A stretch of 64,000 nucleotides of DNA from Hymenobacter sp. HSC-4F20 (GCF_019599275.1 NZ_JAHZTD010000001.1:2046001-2110000); one strand, 5' to 3'; shown: positions 37,412 to 47,014, counted from the first letter of the stretch. Numbers and translations are program-made. The notes: a model not told the origin generated them from the sequence alone.

Positions 37412-38782
37412 CTAGGAGAGTGGAGTGCTTTGCAACTCGGCCACGGCCGCAGCAAACTGCTGGCCCCGGTCCTCGTAGTTGCGAAACAAGTCGAAGGAAG
37501 CGCAGGCGGGCGAGAGCAGCACTACATCGCCGGGAGCAGCCAGCTCAGCGGCCCGACGCACGGCCGTAGTTACGCTTTGGGTTTCCTCTATATGCGGCAC
37601 CACGCTACCGAAGCTGGCTTTGAGCTTTTCGTTATCTACACCCAAACATATCAGGGCCTTTACCCGCGACTTGGCCAGCGGAATCAGGGTAGTGTAGTCG
37701 TTGCCTTTATCAGTACCGCCGGCAATCCAGATGATGGGCCGTCGAATGCCGTCGAGGGCATACCAGGCGGCCTCCACGTTGGTGGCTTTGCTGTCGTTGA
37801 TGAAGGTAGCGCCATTGATTTCGCCCACAGACTGCAGGCGGTGGTCCGCGTTGCGAAAGGTAGCCAAGCCGGCTTCGATCTGCTCGGCCGTTAGCCCGGC
37901 AATGCGGGCGCAGAGCACAGCGGCCAGCATATTCTGACGGTTGTGCTGGCCAATCAGCGGCGAGTTAGCTACACTTACCTCTTCTCCATCAAGGCCCATG
38001 CCCGGCACCAAGTTGGTGCAGAGGCAATCCTCATGGGTGTAGTAACCGGCCAGTTGCACATCGGGGCGGCGGTGCAGGCTGAACGGGAGCTGAATAACGG
38101 GGCGCAACGCCGCCGGGAAGTAGCGCTGAATCGTCTCGTCGTCGGCGTTGTAAATAAAGTACTGTTCGCTGTCCTGGGTTTGGGTAATGCGCAGCTTGGA
38201 CTGAGCATACTTTTCCAGCGAATAGTCGTACCGGTCGAGGTGGTCGGGGGTGATGTTGAGCAATACCGAAACCCAGGGCTGAAACTCATGGGTATCGTCG
38301 AGCTGGAAGGAGCTGAGCTCTACCACGTAGTACTCGTGCTGGTCTTCCAGAATCTGCTCGGCCAGCGAGTAGCCTACGTTGCCGGCCAAGCCTACCTTCA
38401 GGCCCGCTTCCTTCAGCAAGTGATACGTGAGCAGGGTCGTTGTGGTCTTGCCGTTGGTACCGGTAATGCAGATGCACTTGGCCTGGGTGTAGCGCCCGGC
38501 CAGCTCAATTTCTGAAATAATGGGCGTGTTCTGCGCGCGAAGAGCCTGAATAACGGGAGCTTTTTCCGGAATGCCGGGGCTTTTCACTACCTCATCCGCC
38601 TTCAGCACTTCTTCCATGGTGTGCTGATTTTCCTCGAAGGGAATACCGGCCCGCGTCAGCTTCTCCTTATAGTCGGCGCGGATACCGCCGCGGTCCGACA
38701 CGAACACCGTGTGCCCCTTGGCCTGCGCCAGCAGCGCAGCCCCTACCCCGCTTTCTGCGGCTCCGAGTACGACGTAGTGCAT
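37412..38782 (-). CDS. murD: UDP-N-acetylmuramoylalanine--D-glutamate ligase
   Basis: Adds D-Glu to UDP-MurNAc-Ala, 456 aa. UDP-binding start VVLGAAESGVGAALLAQ, ATP loop CITGTNGKTTTTLLTYHLL, ELSSFQLD, NITPDHLDRYD and the C-terminal NDSKATNVEAAWYAL and LLSPACASFDLFRNYEDRG are all standard MurD. Confidence 0.97.
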   Translation of the reverse strand: MHYVVLGAAESGVGAALLAQAKGHTVFVSDRGGIRADYKEKLTRAGIPFEENQHTMEEVLKADEVVKSPGIPEKAPVIQALRAQNTPIISEIELAGRYTQAKCICITGTNGKTTTTLLTYHLLKEAGLKVGLAGNVGYSLAEQILEDQHEYYVVELSSFQLDDTHEFQPWVSVLLNITPDHLDRYDYSLEKYAQSKLRITQTQDSEQYFIYNADDETIQRYFPAALRPVIQLPFSLHRRPDVQLAGYYTHEDCLCTNLVPGMGLDGEEVSVANSPLIGQHNRQNMLAAVLCARIAGLTAEQIEAGLATFRNADHRLQSVGEINGATFINDSKATNVEAAWYALDGIRRPIIWIAGGTDKGNDYTTLIPLAKSRVKALICLGVDNEKLKASFGSVVPHIEETQSVTTAVRRAAELAAPGDVVLLSPACASFDLFRNYEDRGQQFAAAVAELQSTPLS

Positions 38783-38865
38783 GTTATATCAGGTGATGAG
38801 CAAAGCGGCAAGAGAAAAGAAGGCCCAACAGTGTGCTTTTCCTACCCCTCTTGCTGCCTTACAGG

Positions 38866-40086
38866 TTAGCGAAGTTTCAGCGTTACCAACGTCAGGACGG
38901 CCAGCATGATGCTTACAATCCAGAAGCGCGACACGATTTTGGACTCGTGGTAGCCCAGCTTCTGGTAGTGGTGGTGCAGCGGCGACATGCGCAGCAAGCG
39001 CCGGCCTTCGCCGTATTTGCGCTTGGTGTACTTAAAGTAGCTCACCTGCACCATAACCGAAAGATTTTCAATGAGAAACACCCCGCATAGCACCGGAATC
39101 AGCAGCTCCTTGCGCACGATAATGGCCAGCACCGCAATGATGCCGCCAATAGCCAGTGAGCCGGTGTCGCCCATGAACACTTGCGCGGGGTAGCTATTGT
39201 ACCACAGAAAGCCCACGCACGCCCCCACAAAAGCGGTGCAGAAAATTACCAGCTCCCCCGAGTTCGGAATGAACATTACATCGAGGTAGTCGGCCAGCAG
39301 CGCGTTACCGCTTACGAAGCAGAAAATAGCCAGCGTAATCCCGATAATAGCGGAGGTGCCTGCCGCCAGCCCGTCGAGGCCGTCGGTGATGTTGGCGCCG
39401 TTGCTGACGGCGGTAATAATCAGGATGACAATAGGAATGTAGAAGAAGGCGTAGTACTCGTTGAAGAAGTCGCCGGCGGTAGCAAACAGGTCGCCGTAGT
39501 TCAGCTCGTTGTTTTTGAGGAAGGGCACTGTGGTAATCATCAGCTTCACATCCTGGTACACGGTGCTGGCATCTACGGCCGAGAACGAGCCGTTCGGCAG
39601 CGCGTACTGGCGCACGGTCACATCGTTGGAGAAGAACAGCACCCAGCCCACCGTCACGCCCAGCCCTACCTGCCCCAGCACCTTGAACCTTCCGGCCAAG
39701 CCTTCTTTATCCTTCTTAACTACCTTGATATAGTCATCTACGAAACCGATTAGCCCCAGCCACACGGTGCTCAGCAGCATCAGGACCACGTAAATGTTGT
39801 CGAGCTTGGCGAAAAGCAGCACCGGTACCAGAATAGCCAGCAGGATGATAAGCCCGCCCATGGTTGGCGTGCCTTTCTTCTCAATCTGGCCCTGCAAGCC
39901 CAGGTCGCGTACGGTTTCGCCAATCTGCCGGCGCTGCAAAGCCCGGATAAGCGGCGCGCCAAAGAACTGCGCGATAATCAGGGAAGTAACTACCGCCAGC
40001 GCCGCCCGAAACGAAATGTACTGAAATACACCCGCGCCCGGCAGGTGATGCACTTTGTAGAGGTAGTTAAAGAGGTAATAGAGCAT
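38866..40086 (-). CDS. mraY: Phospho-N-acetylmuramoyl-pentapeptide transferase
   Basis: Makes lipid I on undecaprenyl phosphate; polytopic membrane enzyme, 406 aa. Catalytic landmarks are [35 protein letters not shown], the [15 protein letters not shown] loop and [11 protein letters not shown], ending in [23 protein letters not shown]. It is longer than the E. coli enzyme because of an insert around [20 protein letters not shown], which is typical in Bacteroidota. Confidence 0.97.
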   Translation of the reverse strand: MLYYLFNYLYKVHHLPGAGVFQYISFRAALAVVTSLIIAQFFGAPLIRALQRRQIGETVRDLGLQGQIEKKGTPTMGGLIILLAILVPVLLFAKLDNIYVVLMLLSTVWLGLIGFVDDYIKVVKKDKEGLAGRFKVLGQVGLGVTVGWVLFFSNDVTVRQYALPNGSFSAVDASTVYQDVKLMITTVPFLKNNELNYGDLFATAGDFFNEYYAFFYIPIVILIITAVSNGANITDGLDGLAAGTSAIIGITLAIFCFVSGNALLADYLDVMFIPNSGELVIFCTAFVGACVGFLWYNSYPAQVFMGDTGSLAIGGIIAVLAIIVRKELLIPVLCGVFLIENLSVMVQVSYFKYTKRKYGEGRRLLRMSPLHHHYQKLGYHESKIVSRFWIVSIMLAVLTLVTLKLR

Positions 40087-40195
40087 GGGCGCGAGGGTCA
40101 GCAGTTGGGGTTCAGAGGGTATCCAAGCTGCAAAGGTTCAGGTTTTTTAAAGCTGGTCAAACGTTGCGTTTGTCCGGATTTTGGATTATTCAGCG

Positions 40196-41671
40196 CTATT
40201 TGCCTAATAACCCGAACATTTCGGTAAGCACCTGCTTGTCGTCGAAGTCGGTTTTTACGCCTTTGATTTCTTGGTAGGTTTCGTGGCCTTTGCCCGCTAC
40301 CAACACAATGTCGCCGGGCTGGGCCAGCGCTACTGCCGTCTTGATGGCTTCGCGGCGGTCGGCAATCGTCAGGACTTTGCCCTGATTCTCGATGGGCACG
40401 CCGGCCTGCATTTGAGTCAGGATGTCGTTGGGGTCCTCGAAGCGCGGATTGTCAGAGGTGAGTACGGCGCGGTCGGAGAGTTGGGTAGCCAGGCGCGCCA
40501 TAATGGGGCGCTTGGCGCCGTCGCGGTTGCCGCCGCAGCCTACCACCGTAATTACCTGCTGGCTGGGCTGACGAATGTCGGCAATGGTCTGAAGCACGTT
40601 TTCCAGCGCATCCGGCGTGTGGGCGTAATCCACGATGCCCGTAATACGCGCCCGCTCTGATACTACCGGCTCGAACCGGCCCGGCGCCGAAGTCAGCCCC
40701 GACAGCACCGTCAGGACTTCCGTGGGCTCCTCACCCAACAGCACTGCGGCCCCGTAAATGGCCAGCAGGTTGTACGCATTGAACACGCCAATCAGGCGGA
40801 ATTGCACCTCGCGGCCATCTACCTCCACGTGCAGGCCATGGACCGCATTTTCGATCAGACGGCCGCGGAAGGTAGCCGCATTGCGCAACGAGTACGTTTC
40901 GCGCCGGCCTACTACGTTCTGCAGCATCACGGGGCCGCGCTTATCATCGGCGTTGGTGAGGGCGAAGGCCGATTTCGGCAGCATGTCGAAGAACCCCTTC
41001 TTCGCTTTGAGGTAGGCATCGAAGGTGCCGTGGTAGTCGAGGTGGTCGTGGGTGAGGTTGGTGAAGATGCCGCCCGCGAAGTGCAGGCCTGTTACGCGGT
41101 GCTGCACTACGGCGTGGGAGCTAACCTCCATGAACACATGCGTGCAGCCAGCCTTTAGCATGCGGGCCAACAGCTCGTTCAGCCGGATAGCATCGGGCGT
41201 GGTGTGGGTGCTCGGAATAACCTCCTCGTCAATCTGGTTTTGCACCGTGCTCAGCAGTCCGCAGTGGTAGCCCAGCTCCCGGAAAAGCTTGTGCAGCATG
41301 GTGGCGCACGTGGTCTTGCCATTAGTGCCGGTAACGCCTACCAACTGCAGCTCCCGCGAGGGGTTACCATAGAACTCGGCGGCCATCCGGGCCATAGCCT
41401 CGGCACTATCCGGCACCTGCACATAGGTAGTACCGGGGTTGAGCTCGGTCGGCAACTCCTCTACCACCACTACCGCCGCTCCCTGCTCCACCGCCTTCGG
41501 AATAAACTGGTGACCATCGGTGGCGGTGCCCCGCAAGGCAAAAAACACCGTGCCCGGACCCGCCTGTCGCGAGTCAAGCGTGAGGCTGGTTATGGCTACA
41601 TCGGCGGGGCCCTGTTGGGCACGAACCGTAACGGCTTTCAGGAGAGCAGCAAGGGTAGTATCGTAAGTCAA
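40196..41671 (-). CDS. murE: UDP-MurNAc-tripeptide synthetase
   Basis: Adds the third residue of the stem peptide, 491 aa. N-terminal ITSLTLDSRQAGPGTVFFAL, ATP loop VGVTGTNGKTTCATMLHKL, TNLTHDHLDYHGTFDAY, and the third-residue specificity loop TSDNPRFEDPNDIL. The DNPR motif predicts meso-diaminopimelate rather than lysine. The start must be TTG at 41671: upstream in frame there is a stop and no ATG or GTG fits. Confidence 0.97.
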   Translation of the reverse strand: MTYDTTLAALLKAVTVRAQQGPADVAITSLTLDSRQAGPGTVFFALRGTATDGHQFIPKAVEQGAAVVVVEELPTELNPGTTYVQVPDSAEAMARMAAEFYGNPSRELQLVGVTGTNGKTTCATMLHKLFRELGYHCGLLSTVQNQIDEEVIPSTHTTPDAIRLNELLARMLKAGCTHVFMEVSSHAVVQHRVTGLHFAGGIFTNLTHDHLDYHGTFDAYLKAKKGFFDMLPKSAFALTNADDKRGPVMLQNVVGRRETYSLRNAATFRGRLIENAVHGLHVEVDGREVQFRLIGVFNAYNLLAIYGAAVLLGEEPTEVLTVLSGLTSAPGRFEPVVSERARITGIVDYAHTPDALENVLQTIADIRQPSQQVITVVGCGGNRDGAKRPIMARLATQLSDRAVLTSDNPRFEDPNDILTQMQAGVPIENQGKVLTIADRREAIKTAVALAQPGDIVLVAGKGHETYQEIKGVKTDFDDKQVLTEMFGLLGK

Positions 41672-41752
41672 GGTGTGAGGCTGTAGTCATCAACTGCGCA
41701 TCCCTGAGAACGGGCCACGCATGGGTTTGAGGTATTCTGAGGGGGAGGCAGC

Positions 41753-44110
41753 TTAAGCCTTGGGCTTGCTTCTGCTTTTTCCTACCGCGGCTGTTGCCTT
41801 GGGGGTGGCGGCTTTAGCCGAAGCAGAAGAGGTTTGCTTGGGAGTGGTGGCAGGCTTTGGTTTAGAAGATTGCCCACCGTTGCTGCTCGTGGCCGTGGCG
41901 GTTTCGGCCTTGTGCGCCCGAGCGTCGGCCATCGTGGCCAAACCGGGAGCCGGGGGGGCGGCGGGCACAGGAGCGGCCAGGCGGCCTCCAATTGGTTCTA
42001 GCTGCAAAACCACGGTAGCACCGCGGCGGGCCACTGCCCCGGCCGCTATCGACTGCGCTTTCACTCTACCGGTTCCCAGAGCCCGCACCCGGAGGCCACG
42101 GTTTTCCAGCAGGAAGAGAGCATCGCGCAAGGTCAGGCCCTGCACGTTGGGCACCCGGCCGGGGCGCACGGCCATCGGTTTCAGGTTTAGGCTTTCGCCA
42201 TCGGCGTCGGTGGGGATGGTGCGCACCCAGTCTTCGGCGCCATTCCCCCCGTTGTGGGTAACGCCCAGCTTGGTGAATACCATCGACAGCTCATCCTGCA
42301 TACCAGCTGGCACGGCCGGCACCCGCGACTTGCGCACAGGAGCACGGGCTAGCAAAGGGCGCTGAGAGGCTACATCACGAGCCATGGCTTTGTCGGCCAA
42401 CTCGCGGAAAACGGGAGCGGCTACGTCGGCCCCGTAAATGCGGCCGTTCTTAGGTGAGTCGACGACGACAATGCAGGAGTACTTGGGGTTATCGGCGGGG
42501 AAATAGCCGCAGAAGCTGGTGGAATACGTACGGGTGTAGGCGCCGTTCTTGAATTTCCAAGCCGTACCCGTCTTGCCGGCAATCAGGTAGTCGCTGGTGC
42601 GGATGCCGCGGGCGGTGCCGTGTTCCACTACCCCCTCCATCATGGCCCGAACCTTCTGCAAGGTCTCATCGGAGCATATTTTCGGAATCAGGACCTGCGT
42701 TTCGAACCGCTCCAGCACCTTATCGGCCTGCTTGATTTCCTTGACAATCATGGGCTGCACCTTCACGCCGCCATTGGCTACGGCATTATAGAAGGCCAGC
42801 GTTTGCAGGGGTGCCAGCTTCAGCTCGTAGCCGATGCTCATGGTGGTAAGCGAAGTACGGCTCCAGCTCCGGTCGCGCGGGTCCTTGATGTAAGGCCGGG
42901 CCTCGCCAGCCATCTGGAAGCCCAAGGGCTTATCCAGCCCGAAGCGTTTGAGGTAGTCGGTGTACTTCTCAGGGTTCTTGTTGAACACCCGATCCGTGAG
43001 CTTAGCTACCCCAATGTTCGACGACTTCTCGAACACCTGCTGCAGCGTGATGCGGCCGTAGGGGTGGGAGTCGGTCTTGACGGCGCCCCCAATTTTCATG
43101 GAACCGGTGTTGCCCGTGTTGATGGTGTCAGTTAGCTGCAGGTCGGGGTCTTCCTCAAAAGCGGCCATCATGGAGGCCAGCTTGAAGGTGGAGCCCGGCT
43201 CGGTACGGCCCTGGTCGGCAATGGCGTAGTTATAGTCCTCGCGGTACACGCCCTCATCTACCTTGCCCAGGTTGGCTACGGCCTTAATTTCCCCGGTTTT
43301 CACCTCCATCAGAATGACGGTACCGTACTGGGCGTTGTTTTCTACCAGCGACTTGTACAATGCGTTTTCGGCCACGTCCTGAAGGTTGATGTCCAGGGTA
43401 GTCTTCACGTCGTAGCCAGGCTGGGGCTTTACCTCAGTACCGTCGTAGATGGGCTTGTTGCCGCCAGGCAAACGCTCGAATAAGGCTTCCCCGTCCTTAC
43501 CGGCCAGGTGGCGGTTGAAGGTAAACTCCAGCCCCGCCCCGTTCTTGTCTTCGTTCACGAAGCCAATGGTGCGCTGGGCCAGCCCGCCGAAAGGCCGGAA
43601 GCGCTTATCCACCTTCTCGAAGATGGCGCCGCCCTTGTTCTTGCCTTCCCGGAAAATGGGCCACTTCGCCAGCTCCTTTTTCTCCTGAAAGTTGATTTGC
43701 CGGGAGTTCAGGCGCAGGTAGCGTACGGCCGGCTTAGCGTTTTTGGCGTCTTTCAGGCGGCGCTTGTACTCTGATTTCGTTCGGTCACCGAAGAAGCCGG
43801 CCAGCATTCCAGCCAGCGAATCGACTTTGGCTTCAAACAAGGACTGATTCACCACGCTGGGGTCCCAGGCTACCCGGTAGAAGGGCAGCGAGGTGGCCAT
43901 GATGCTTTCGTTGTCGGAGTAGATGTTGCCACGGGTAGCAAATACCGGCTGGTACACGATGCGACGCTCCTGCTCCAGGGCGCTCCACTTGGCGCCTTCC
44001 TTGAACTGCACGTGGGTTACGCGCCACACAATGGCACAGGAGAACAGGCACACGCCTAAAAAGGCAAGGCGGACGCGGGTAACAATACTTTTTTTAACGT
44101 TTCCTTTCAT
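41753..44110 (-). CDS. ftsI: Division-specific penicillin-binding protein (FtsI) with PASTA domain
   Basis: Class B PBP transpeptidase for septal cross-linking, 785 aa. A short cytoplasmic start and one membrane helix (RLAFLGVCLFSCAIVWRVT) are followed by the pedestal region. The active-site Ser is in S307-T-F-K310, the second motif is S363-S-N365 and the third K513-T-G515. A single PASTA module (NVQGLTLRDALFLLENRGLR) lies near residue 655, then an Ala/Pro/Lys-rich tail ends the protein. Its start overlaps the end of ftsL by 17 bases. Confidence 0.96.
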   Translation of the reverse strand: MKGNVKKSIVTRVRLAFLGVCLFSCAIVWRVTHVQFKEGAKWSALEQERRIVYQPVFATRGNIYSDNESIMATSLPFYRVAWDPSVVNQSLFEAKVDSLAGMLAGFFGDRTKSEYKRRLKDAKNAKPAVRYLRLNSRQINFQEKKELAKWPIFREGKNKGGAIFEKVDKRFRPFGGLAQRTIGFVNEDKNGAGLEFTFNRHLAGKDGEALFERLPGGNKPIYDGTEVKPQPGYDVKTTLDINLQDVAENALYKSLVENNAQYGTVILMEVKTGEIKAVANLGKVDEGVYREDYNYAIADQGRTEPGSTFKLASMMAAFEEDPDLQLTDTINTGNTGSMKIGGAVKTDSHPYGRITLQQVFEKSSNIGVAKLTDRVFNKNPEKYTDYLKRFGLDKPLGFQMAGEARPYIKDPRDRSWSRTSLTTMSIGYELKLAPLQTLAFYNAVANGGVKVQPMIVKEIKQADKVLERFETQVLIPKICSDETLQKVRAMMEGVVEHGTARGIRTSDYLIAGKTGTAWKFKNGAYTRTYSTSFCGYFPADNPKYSCIVVVDSPKNGRIYGADVAAPVFRELADKAMARDVASQRPLLARAPVRKSRVPAVPAGMQDELSMVFTKLGVTHNGGNGAEDWVRTIPTDADGESLNLKPMAVRPGRVPNVQGLTLRDALFLLENRGLRVRALGTGRVKAQSIAAGAVARRGATVVLQLEPIGGRLAAPVPAAPPAPGLATMADARAHKAETATATSSNGGQSSKPKPATTPKQTSSASAKAATPKATAAVGKSRSKPKA

Positions 44111-44834
44111 TGCGGCGGGTAGGGGCTGAACGATTGGAAGAGGTAGGATCAGTTGTAGCGGGCTCGCCGTTGAGGTCGGTGCCGATAGGAACGGGCGGCG
44201 CGCCTACCTCTACCGAGTCGCCGACGGTAGGGCCGCCGGCGCGGCGCAGCGAATCGGCTTTGGCACGGGCCGTCATGGCGGCCACGGAGTCGGCCGTCAG
44301 GATGGGCAGCCGGTCTAACTCAGCTTCATCAAGGCGGCCAGCCGGTACAGTAATGCGGAAGGGCGGCGAGGAGCTTTCCACCAAGCCGTAGGCAGCTACT
44401 TTGCGGGCTACCTCGCTTTGCTTGCTGGCCTCCATGTAGTCCGATTTCAGGGTAGTATAGTCGGCGCGCAGGTCCTCGGTTTCCAGCTTGAGCTTCTGAA
44501 TGCTCCGGTTCATGCGGGTGGCGTAGTGCGTATTGCCGATGTAGACCAGCGTCAGGAACATAATAAACAGCAGGTGCGGCAGGTAGCGCACCGGCAAGCC
44601 TTCCCGAAACAGCCCATCCACCCGCGTTACCCGCTCTAACAGCGAAAACACACTCCAGGAGCTCCGCTTCTGCGCAGCCGGCCGCGGCTCCCGCGGGGCT
44701 TTGGCCGGCTTAGGCGCCGGAGCTGGGGCTGGCTCCGGTTCCGGCAAACGCACCGGCTCGGGCGCTATAGGCGCTATCTGGCGCGGCGCATTCACGCGGG
44801 GCTGGTTAGCTGGGCGGAGAGTATTGGTAGCCAT
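44094..44834 (-). CDS. ftsL: FtsL-like bitopic division protein
   Basis: 246 aa. Call by topology and gene position between rsmH and ftsI, since FtsL is not conserved in sequence. A long Pro/Ala-rich cytoplasmic part (residues 1-80, e.g. EPEPAPAPAPKPAKAP) precedes one membrane helix near 84-102 (YLPHLLFIMFLTLVYIGNT) and a coiled coil (IQKLKLETEDLRADYTTLKS). The extracytoplasmic C-terminus is Asp/Ala/Pro-rich and much longer than in E. coli FtsL, which is only about 120 aa. Confidence 0.82.
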   Translation of the reverse strand: MATNTLRPANQPRVNAPRQIAPIAPEPVRLPEPEPAPAPAPKPAKAPREPRPAAQKRSSWSVFSLLERVTRVDGLFREGLPVRYLPHLLFIMFLTLVYIGNTHYATRMNRSIQKLKLETEDLRADYTTLKSDYMEASKQSEVARKVAAYGLVESSSPPFRITVPAGRLDEAELDRLPILTADSVAAMTARAKADSLRRAGGPTVGDSVEVGAPPVPIGTDLNGEPATTDPTSSNRSAPTRRNERKR

Positions 44835-44843
44835 TTTCTGTTC

Positions 44844-45785
44844 TCAATTCTTAACTGCAATGCGCAGCTTGGCGCTTCGGGCGCGGCTGTTCAGCGCTAT
44901 TTCCTCCTCAGAAGCTTCAATGGGCTTGCGGGTGAGAGCCTCAAAAGGCACGCTGCTTCTTCCGAAAAGGTCTTTTTCTACTTCCCCAAAGAATTTGCCT
45001 TTGGCAATGAAGTTTTTCACGAGGCGGTCTTCCAGGGAATGATAGCTCATGACAACCAAGCGGCCCCCAGGACGCAAAACCTGGGCCGTTTGCTCCAACA
45101 TTTCCTGCAGCGCCGCCATTTCATCGTTGGCCTCGATACGCAAGGCCTGGAATACCTGGGCCAGATACTTGTTTTCCTTGCCCCGGGGCGTAACCGGCGC
45201 AATGGCCTTTTTGAGGCCGGCAATGGTAGTGATGCTTTGTCCGCGGCGGGCGGCTACTACCGTAGCCGCCAAGGTGCGGGCATTGGTTACCTCCCCATAC
45301 ATGCCGAAGATGCGGTGCAAGTCGGCTTCCGAATAGGCATTAATGATATCAGCCGCTGAGGCATCGTCGCCTTCAGGATTCATGCGCATGTCCAGAGGCC
45401 CATCGAAGCGGGTGCTAAAGCCGCGCTCCGGCGTATCAAACTGATGCGACGACACCCCAAGGTCGGCCAGTAGGCCATCTACCGGTAGGGCGTTGTGGCG
45501 TTTCAGCTCTTGGTGCAGGTAGCGGAAGTTGCTGCGGATGAAGGTAAACTGCGGCCGGGCCAGCTTCTCGGCTTCGCGCTCGGCATCGGCGTCCTGGTCA
45601 AAACTGTACAAGTGCCCCGGCTCCCCGAGCCGCTCCAGAATGCGGGCGGAGTGGCCGCCCCCGCCGAAGGTAACATCCACATAGCGGCCACCAGGCTGCA
45701 GGTCGAGGCCTTCGAGGCACTCGCGCAGCATCACGGGGCGGTGGTAGGCGGTATCGTTGTGGTAGTCGTTCAAGGCGTTGCTCAT
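44844..45785 (-). CDS. rsmH: 16S rRNA (cytosine(1402)-N(4))-methyltransferase
   Basis: SAM-dependent methyltransferase (MraW), 313 aa. YHRPVMLRECLEGLDL, YVDVTFGGGGHSARIL (SAM loop), LLADLGVSSHQFDTPERGFS and VMSYHSLEDRLVKNFIA are all diagnostic. The ATG overlaps the mraZ stop in ATGA (45782-45785), indicating translational coupling. Confidence 0.97.
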   Translation of the reverse strand: MSNALNDYHNDTAYHRPVMLRECLEGLDLQPGGRYVDVTFGGGGHSARILERLGEPGHLYSFDQDADAEREAEKLARPQFTFIRSNFRYLHQELKRHNALPVDGLLADLGVSSHQFDTPERGFSTRFDGPLDMRMNPEGDDASAADIINAYSEADLHRIFGMYGEVTNARTLAATVVAARRGQSITTIAGLKKAIAPVTPRGKENKYLAQVFQALRIEANDEMAALQEMLEQTAQVLRPGGRLVVMSYHSLEDRLVKNFIAKGKFFGEVEKDLFGRSSVPFEALTRKPIEASEEEIALNSRARSAKLRIAVKN

Positions 45786-46258
45786 GCGGCCAGGGGGCCG
45801 CCGGGGCCGGTTTCGGTGGTCAAAAATTTCTGGGCCAGCTTTGAGAAGCTCTGCTGGTCTTTAATAAGGAAATCATCGTAACGCTCCGGGTCCCAGATTT
45901 CGCAGCGGTTGCCCAGCCCTACAATGATGGCCTCCTTCTCGATGCCGGCGTAGCGCAGCATGGTGCGCGGCAGCATAAACCGGCCAATGGTATCCAGCTC
46001 TACCTCCGTCATGCCCCGGAAGAAGTTGCGCTGAAACTGCCGGTACTCCTCATTGAACTCATCCAGCGCCATCACCTTCTCGTGAATTACGCGCCAGGCA
46101 GCCCGCGGGTAGAGCACCAGGCAGGGCTCAAAGCCCCGCACCAGCACCAGCTGGTTACCCGATGCTTCCGGCAGATTGGCCTTCACCTTCGCCGGCAGCA
46201 CCAGCCGACCTTTGGGGTCGAGCTTGCACTCGTATTCGCCGGAGAGCAGCTGGGTCAT
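45782..46258 (-). CDS. mraZ: Transcriptional regulator MraZ
   Basis: AbrB/SpoVT-like DNA-binding protein, 158 aa from the ATG at 46258 (MTQLLSGEYECKLDPKGRL). The frame is open upstream to 46339, but those residues would cross the promoter. Two tandem repeats: GEYECKLDPKGRLVLPAKVK and MTEVELDTIGRFMLPRTMLR, each carrying the conserved D-x(2)-GR-x(2)-LP. In E. coli MraZ represses its own dcw operon. A matching three-repeat operator lies upstream here. Confidence 0.97.
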   Translation of the reverse strand: MTQLLSGEYECKLDPKGRLVLPAKVKANLPEASGNQLVLVRGFEPCLVLYPRAAWRVIHEKVMALDEFNEEYRQFQRNFFRGMTEVELDTIGRFMLPRTMLRYAGIEKEAIIVGLGNRCEIWDPERYDDFLIKDQQSFSKLAQKFLTTETGPGGPLAA

Positions 46259-46295
46259 AACGGGGGCTTCGGGTAGGCATGGGAACGGGCTATAG

Positions 46296-46303
46296 CAAAA
46301 GTA
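46296..46303 (-). promoter_or_regulatory. -7 promoter box of the dcw cluster
   Basis: Reads TACTTTTG on the minus strand, an exact TAnnTTTG match 37 bases before the mraZ ATG. Upstream, a TGG at 46323-46325 sits 19 bp away, where a -33 TTG would be expected. Confidence 0.7.
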
Positions 46304-46323
46304 CGGAACCCGCCGGAAAAGGC

Positions 46324-46348
46324 CACCACGATTTACCATTTTCTACCA
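46324..46348 (-). promoter_or_regulatory. MraZ operator (three direct repeats)
   Basis: On the minus strand: TGGTA-N5-TGGTA-N5-TGGTG, three pentamers with 10-bp periodicity ending over the -33 position of the mraZ promoter. E. coli MraZ binds TGGGN repeats with the same 5-base spacing, so the architecture fits autorepression. Confidence 0.7.
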
Positions 46349-46548
46349 CCACGAAAACCAGTCGTTTTGGGCCCTTACGCGCTGTTTTTACGCAGGTGAG
46401 GTAGGCAAGCAGCTCAATCTTGACAGAATGTCAGATAGAAATGGAAAGCGCTGGCCTCGTCTTAGCGTCGAGCTTGCGCCGCTGCGAGGATAGGATTCTG
46501 TACATTTCATTTCAGGATTCTGCACCTGCCCGAGCGGCCTCCATGTTG

Positions 46549-46556
46549 TATATTTG
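46549..46556 (+). promoter_or_regulatory. -7 promoter box of the metal module
   Basis: TATATTTG, an exact match, ending only 8 bases before the ATG at 46565. The transcript would be leaderless or have a leader of a few bases. Confidence 0.65.
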
Positions 46557-46564
46557 TAGTTGAA

Positions 46565-47014
46565 ATGAAACGTCCCTTGCTTCATCGGCTCTTCAGCATT
46601 TGGCTGGCTCTGCTCGTGCTCACCACGTCGGTGGGCCTGACGGTGCAGCAGCATACCTGCCGGGAGAGCGGCAAGCATACGGCGGCTATCATCTTCAGCC
46701 CGGCGCATCATGGCTGCCCGGCTTCCAAGCCCGCAGGGCACGACTCGCACCAGACCGGCAAAGCTCAACTTAAGAAGGCTTGCTGCGAGTTCGGGGCGCA
46801 TTTTCACAAGCTCGACGCCCCCTCGGCGGAACTGGCCTGGGTAAAAGCGCCCGTTCCGGCCCTGATGCCTGCCTGGCCCGCGGCTACTGTGTGGCCTTCC
46901 GTACCTACTACCCCCCAGCTGCGGGCCGAACTGCGTTGGTACGCGGCTGATTCCTCGCCCCCACTACGAGCGGGGCGCACTTTGCTCACGTTTGTGAGCG
47001 TGCTTGTCGTCTAG
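46565..47014 (+). CDS. HYC_CC_PP-type small exported protein (metal-related)
   Basis: 149 aa with an N-terminal hydrophobic signal (FSIWLALLVLTTSVGLTVQ). Conserved features by position: His-x-Cys at 30-32 (HTC), a CC pair at 73-74 (KKACCEF) and a Pro-Pro near the C-terminus (SSPPLRAG). This is the naming pattern of the HYC_CC_PP family of Bacteroidota. The chain between them is His-rich (HHGC, HDSH, HFHK), which fits metal binding. It is the first gene of an apparent unit with a TonB receptor and an HMA-domain protein. Function not established. Confidence 0.75.
   Translation: MKRPLLHRLFSIWLALLVLTTSVGLTVQQHTCRESGKHTAAIIFSPAHHGCPASKPAGHDSHQTGKAQLKKACCEFGAHFHKLDAPSAELAWVKAPVPALMPAWPAATVWPSVPTTPQLRAELRWYAADSSPPLRAGRTLLTFVSVLVV

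Noticed and set aside
46388..46807. Minus-strand open frame overlapping the HYC_CC_PP gene
   Set aside because: The plus-strand gene has a signal peptide, family residues and a promoter box; the minus frame has none.
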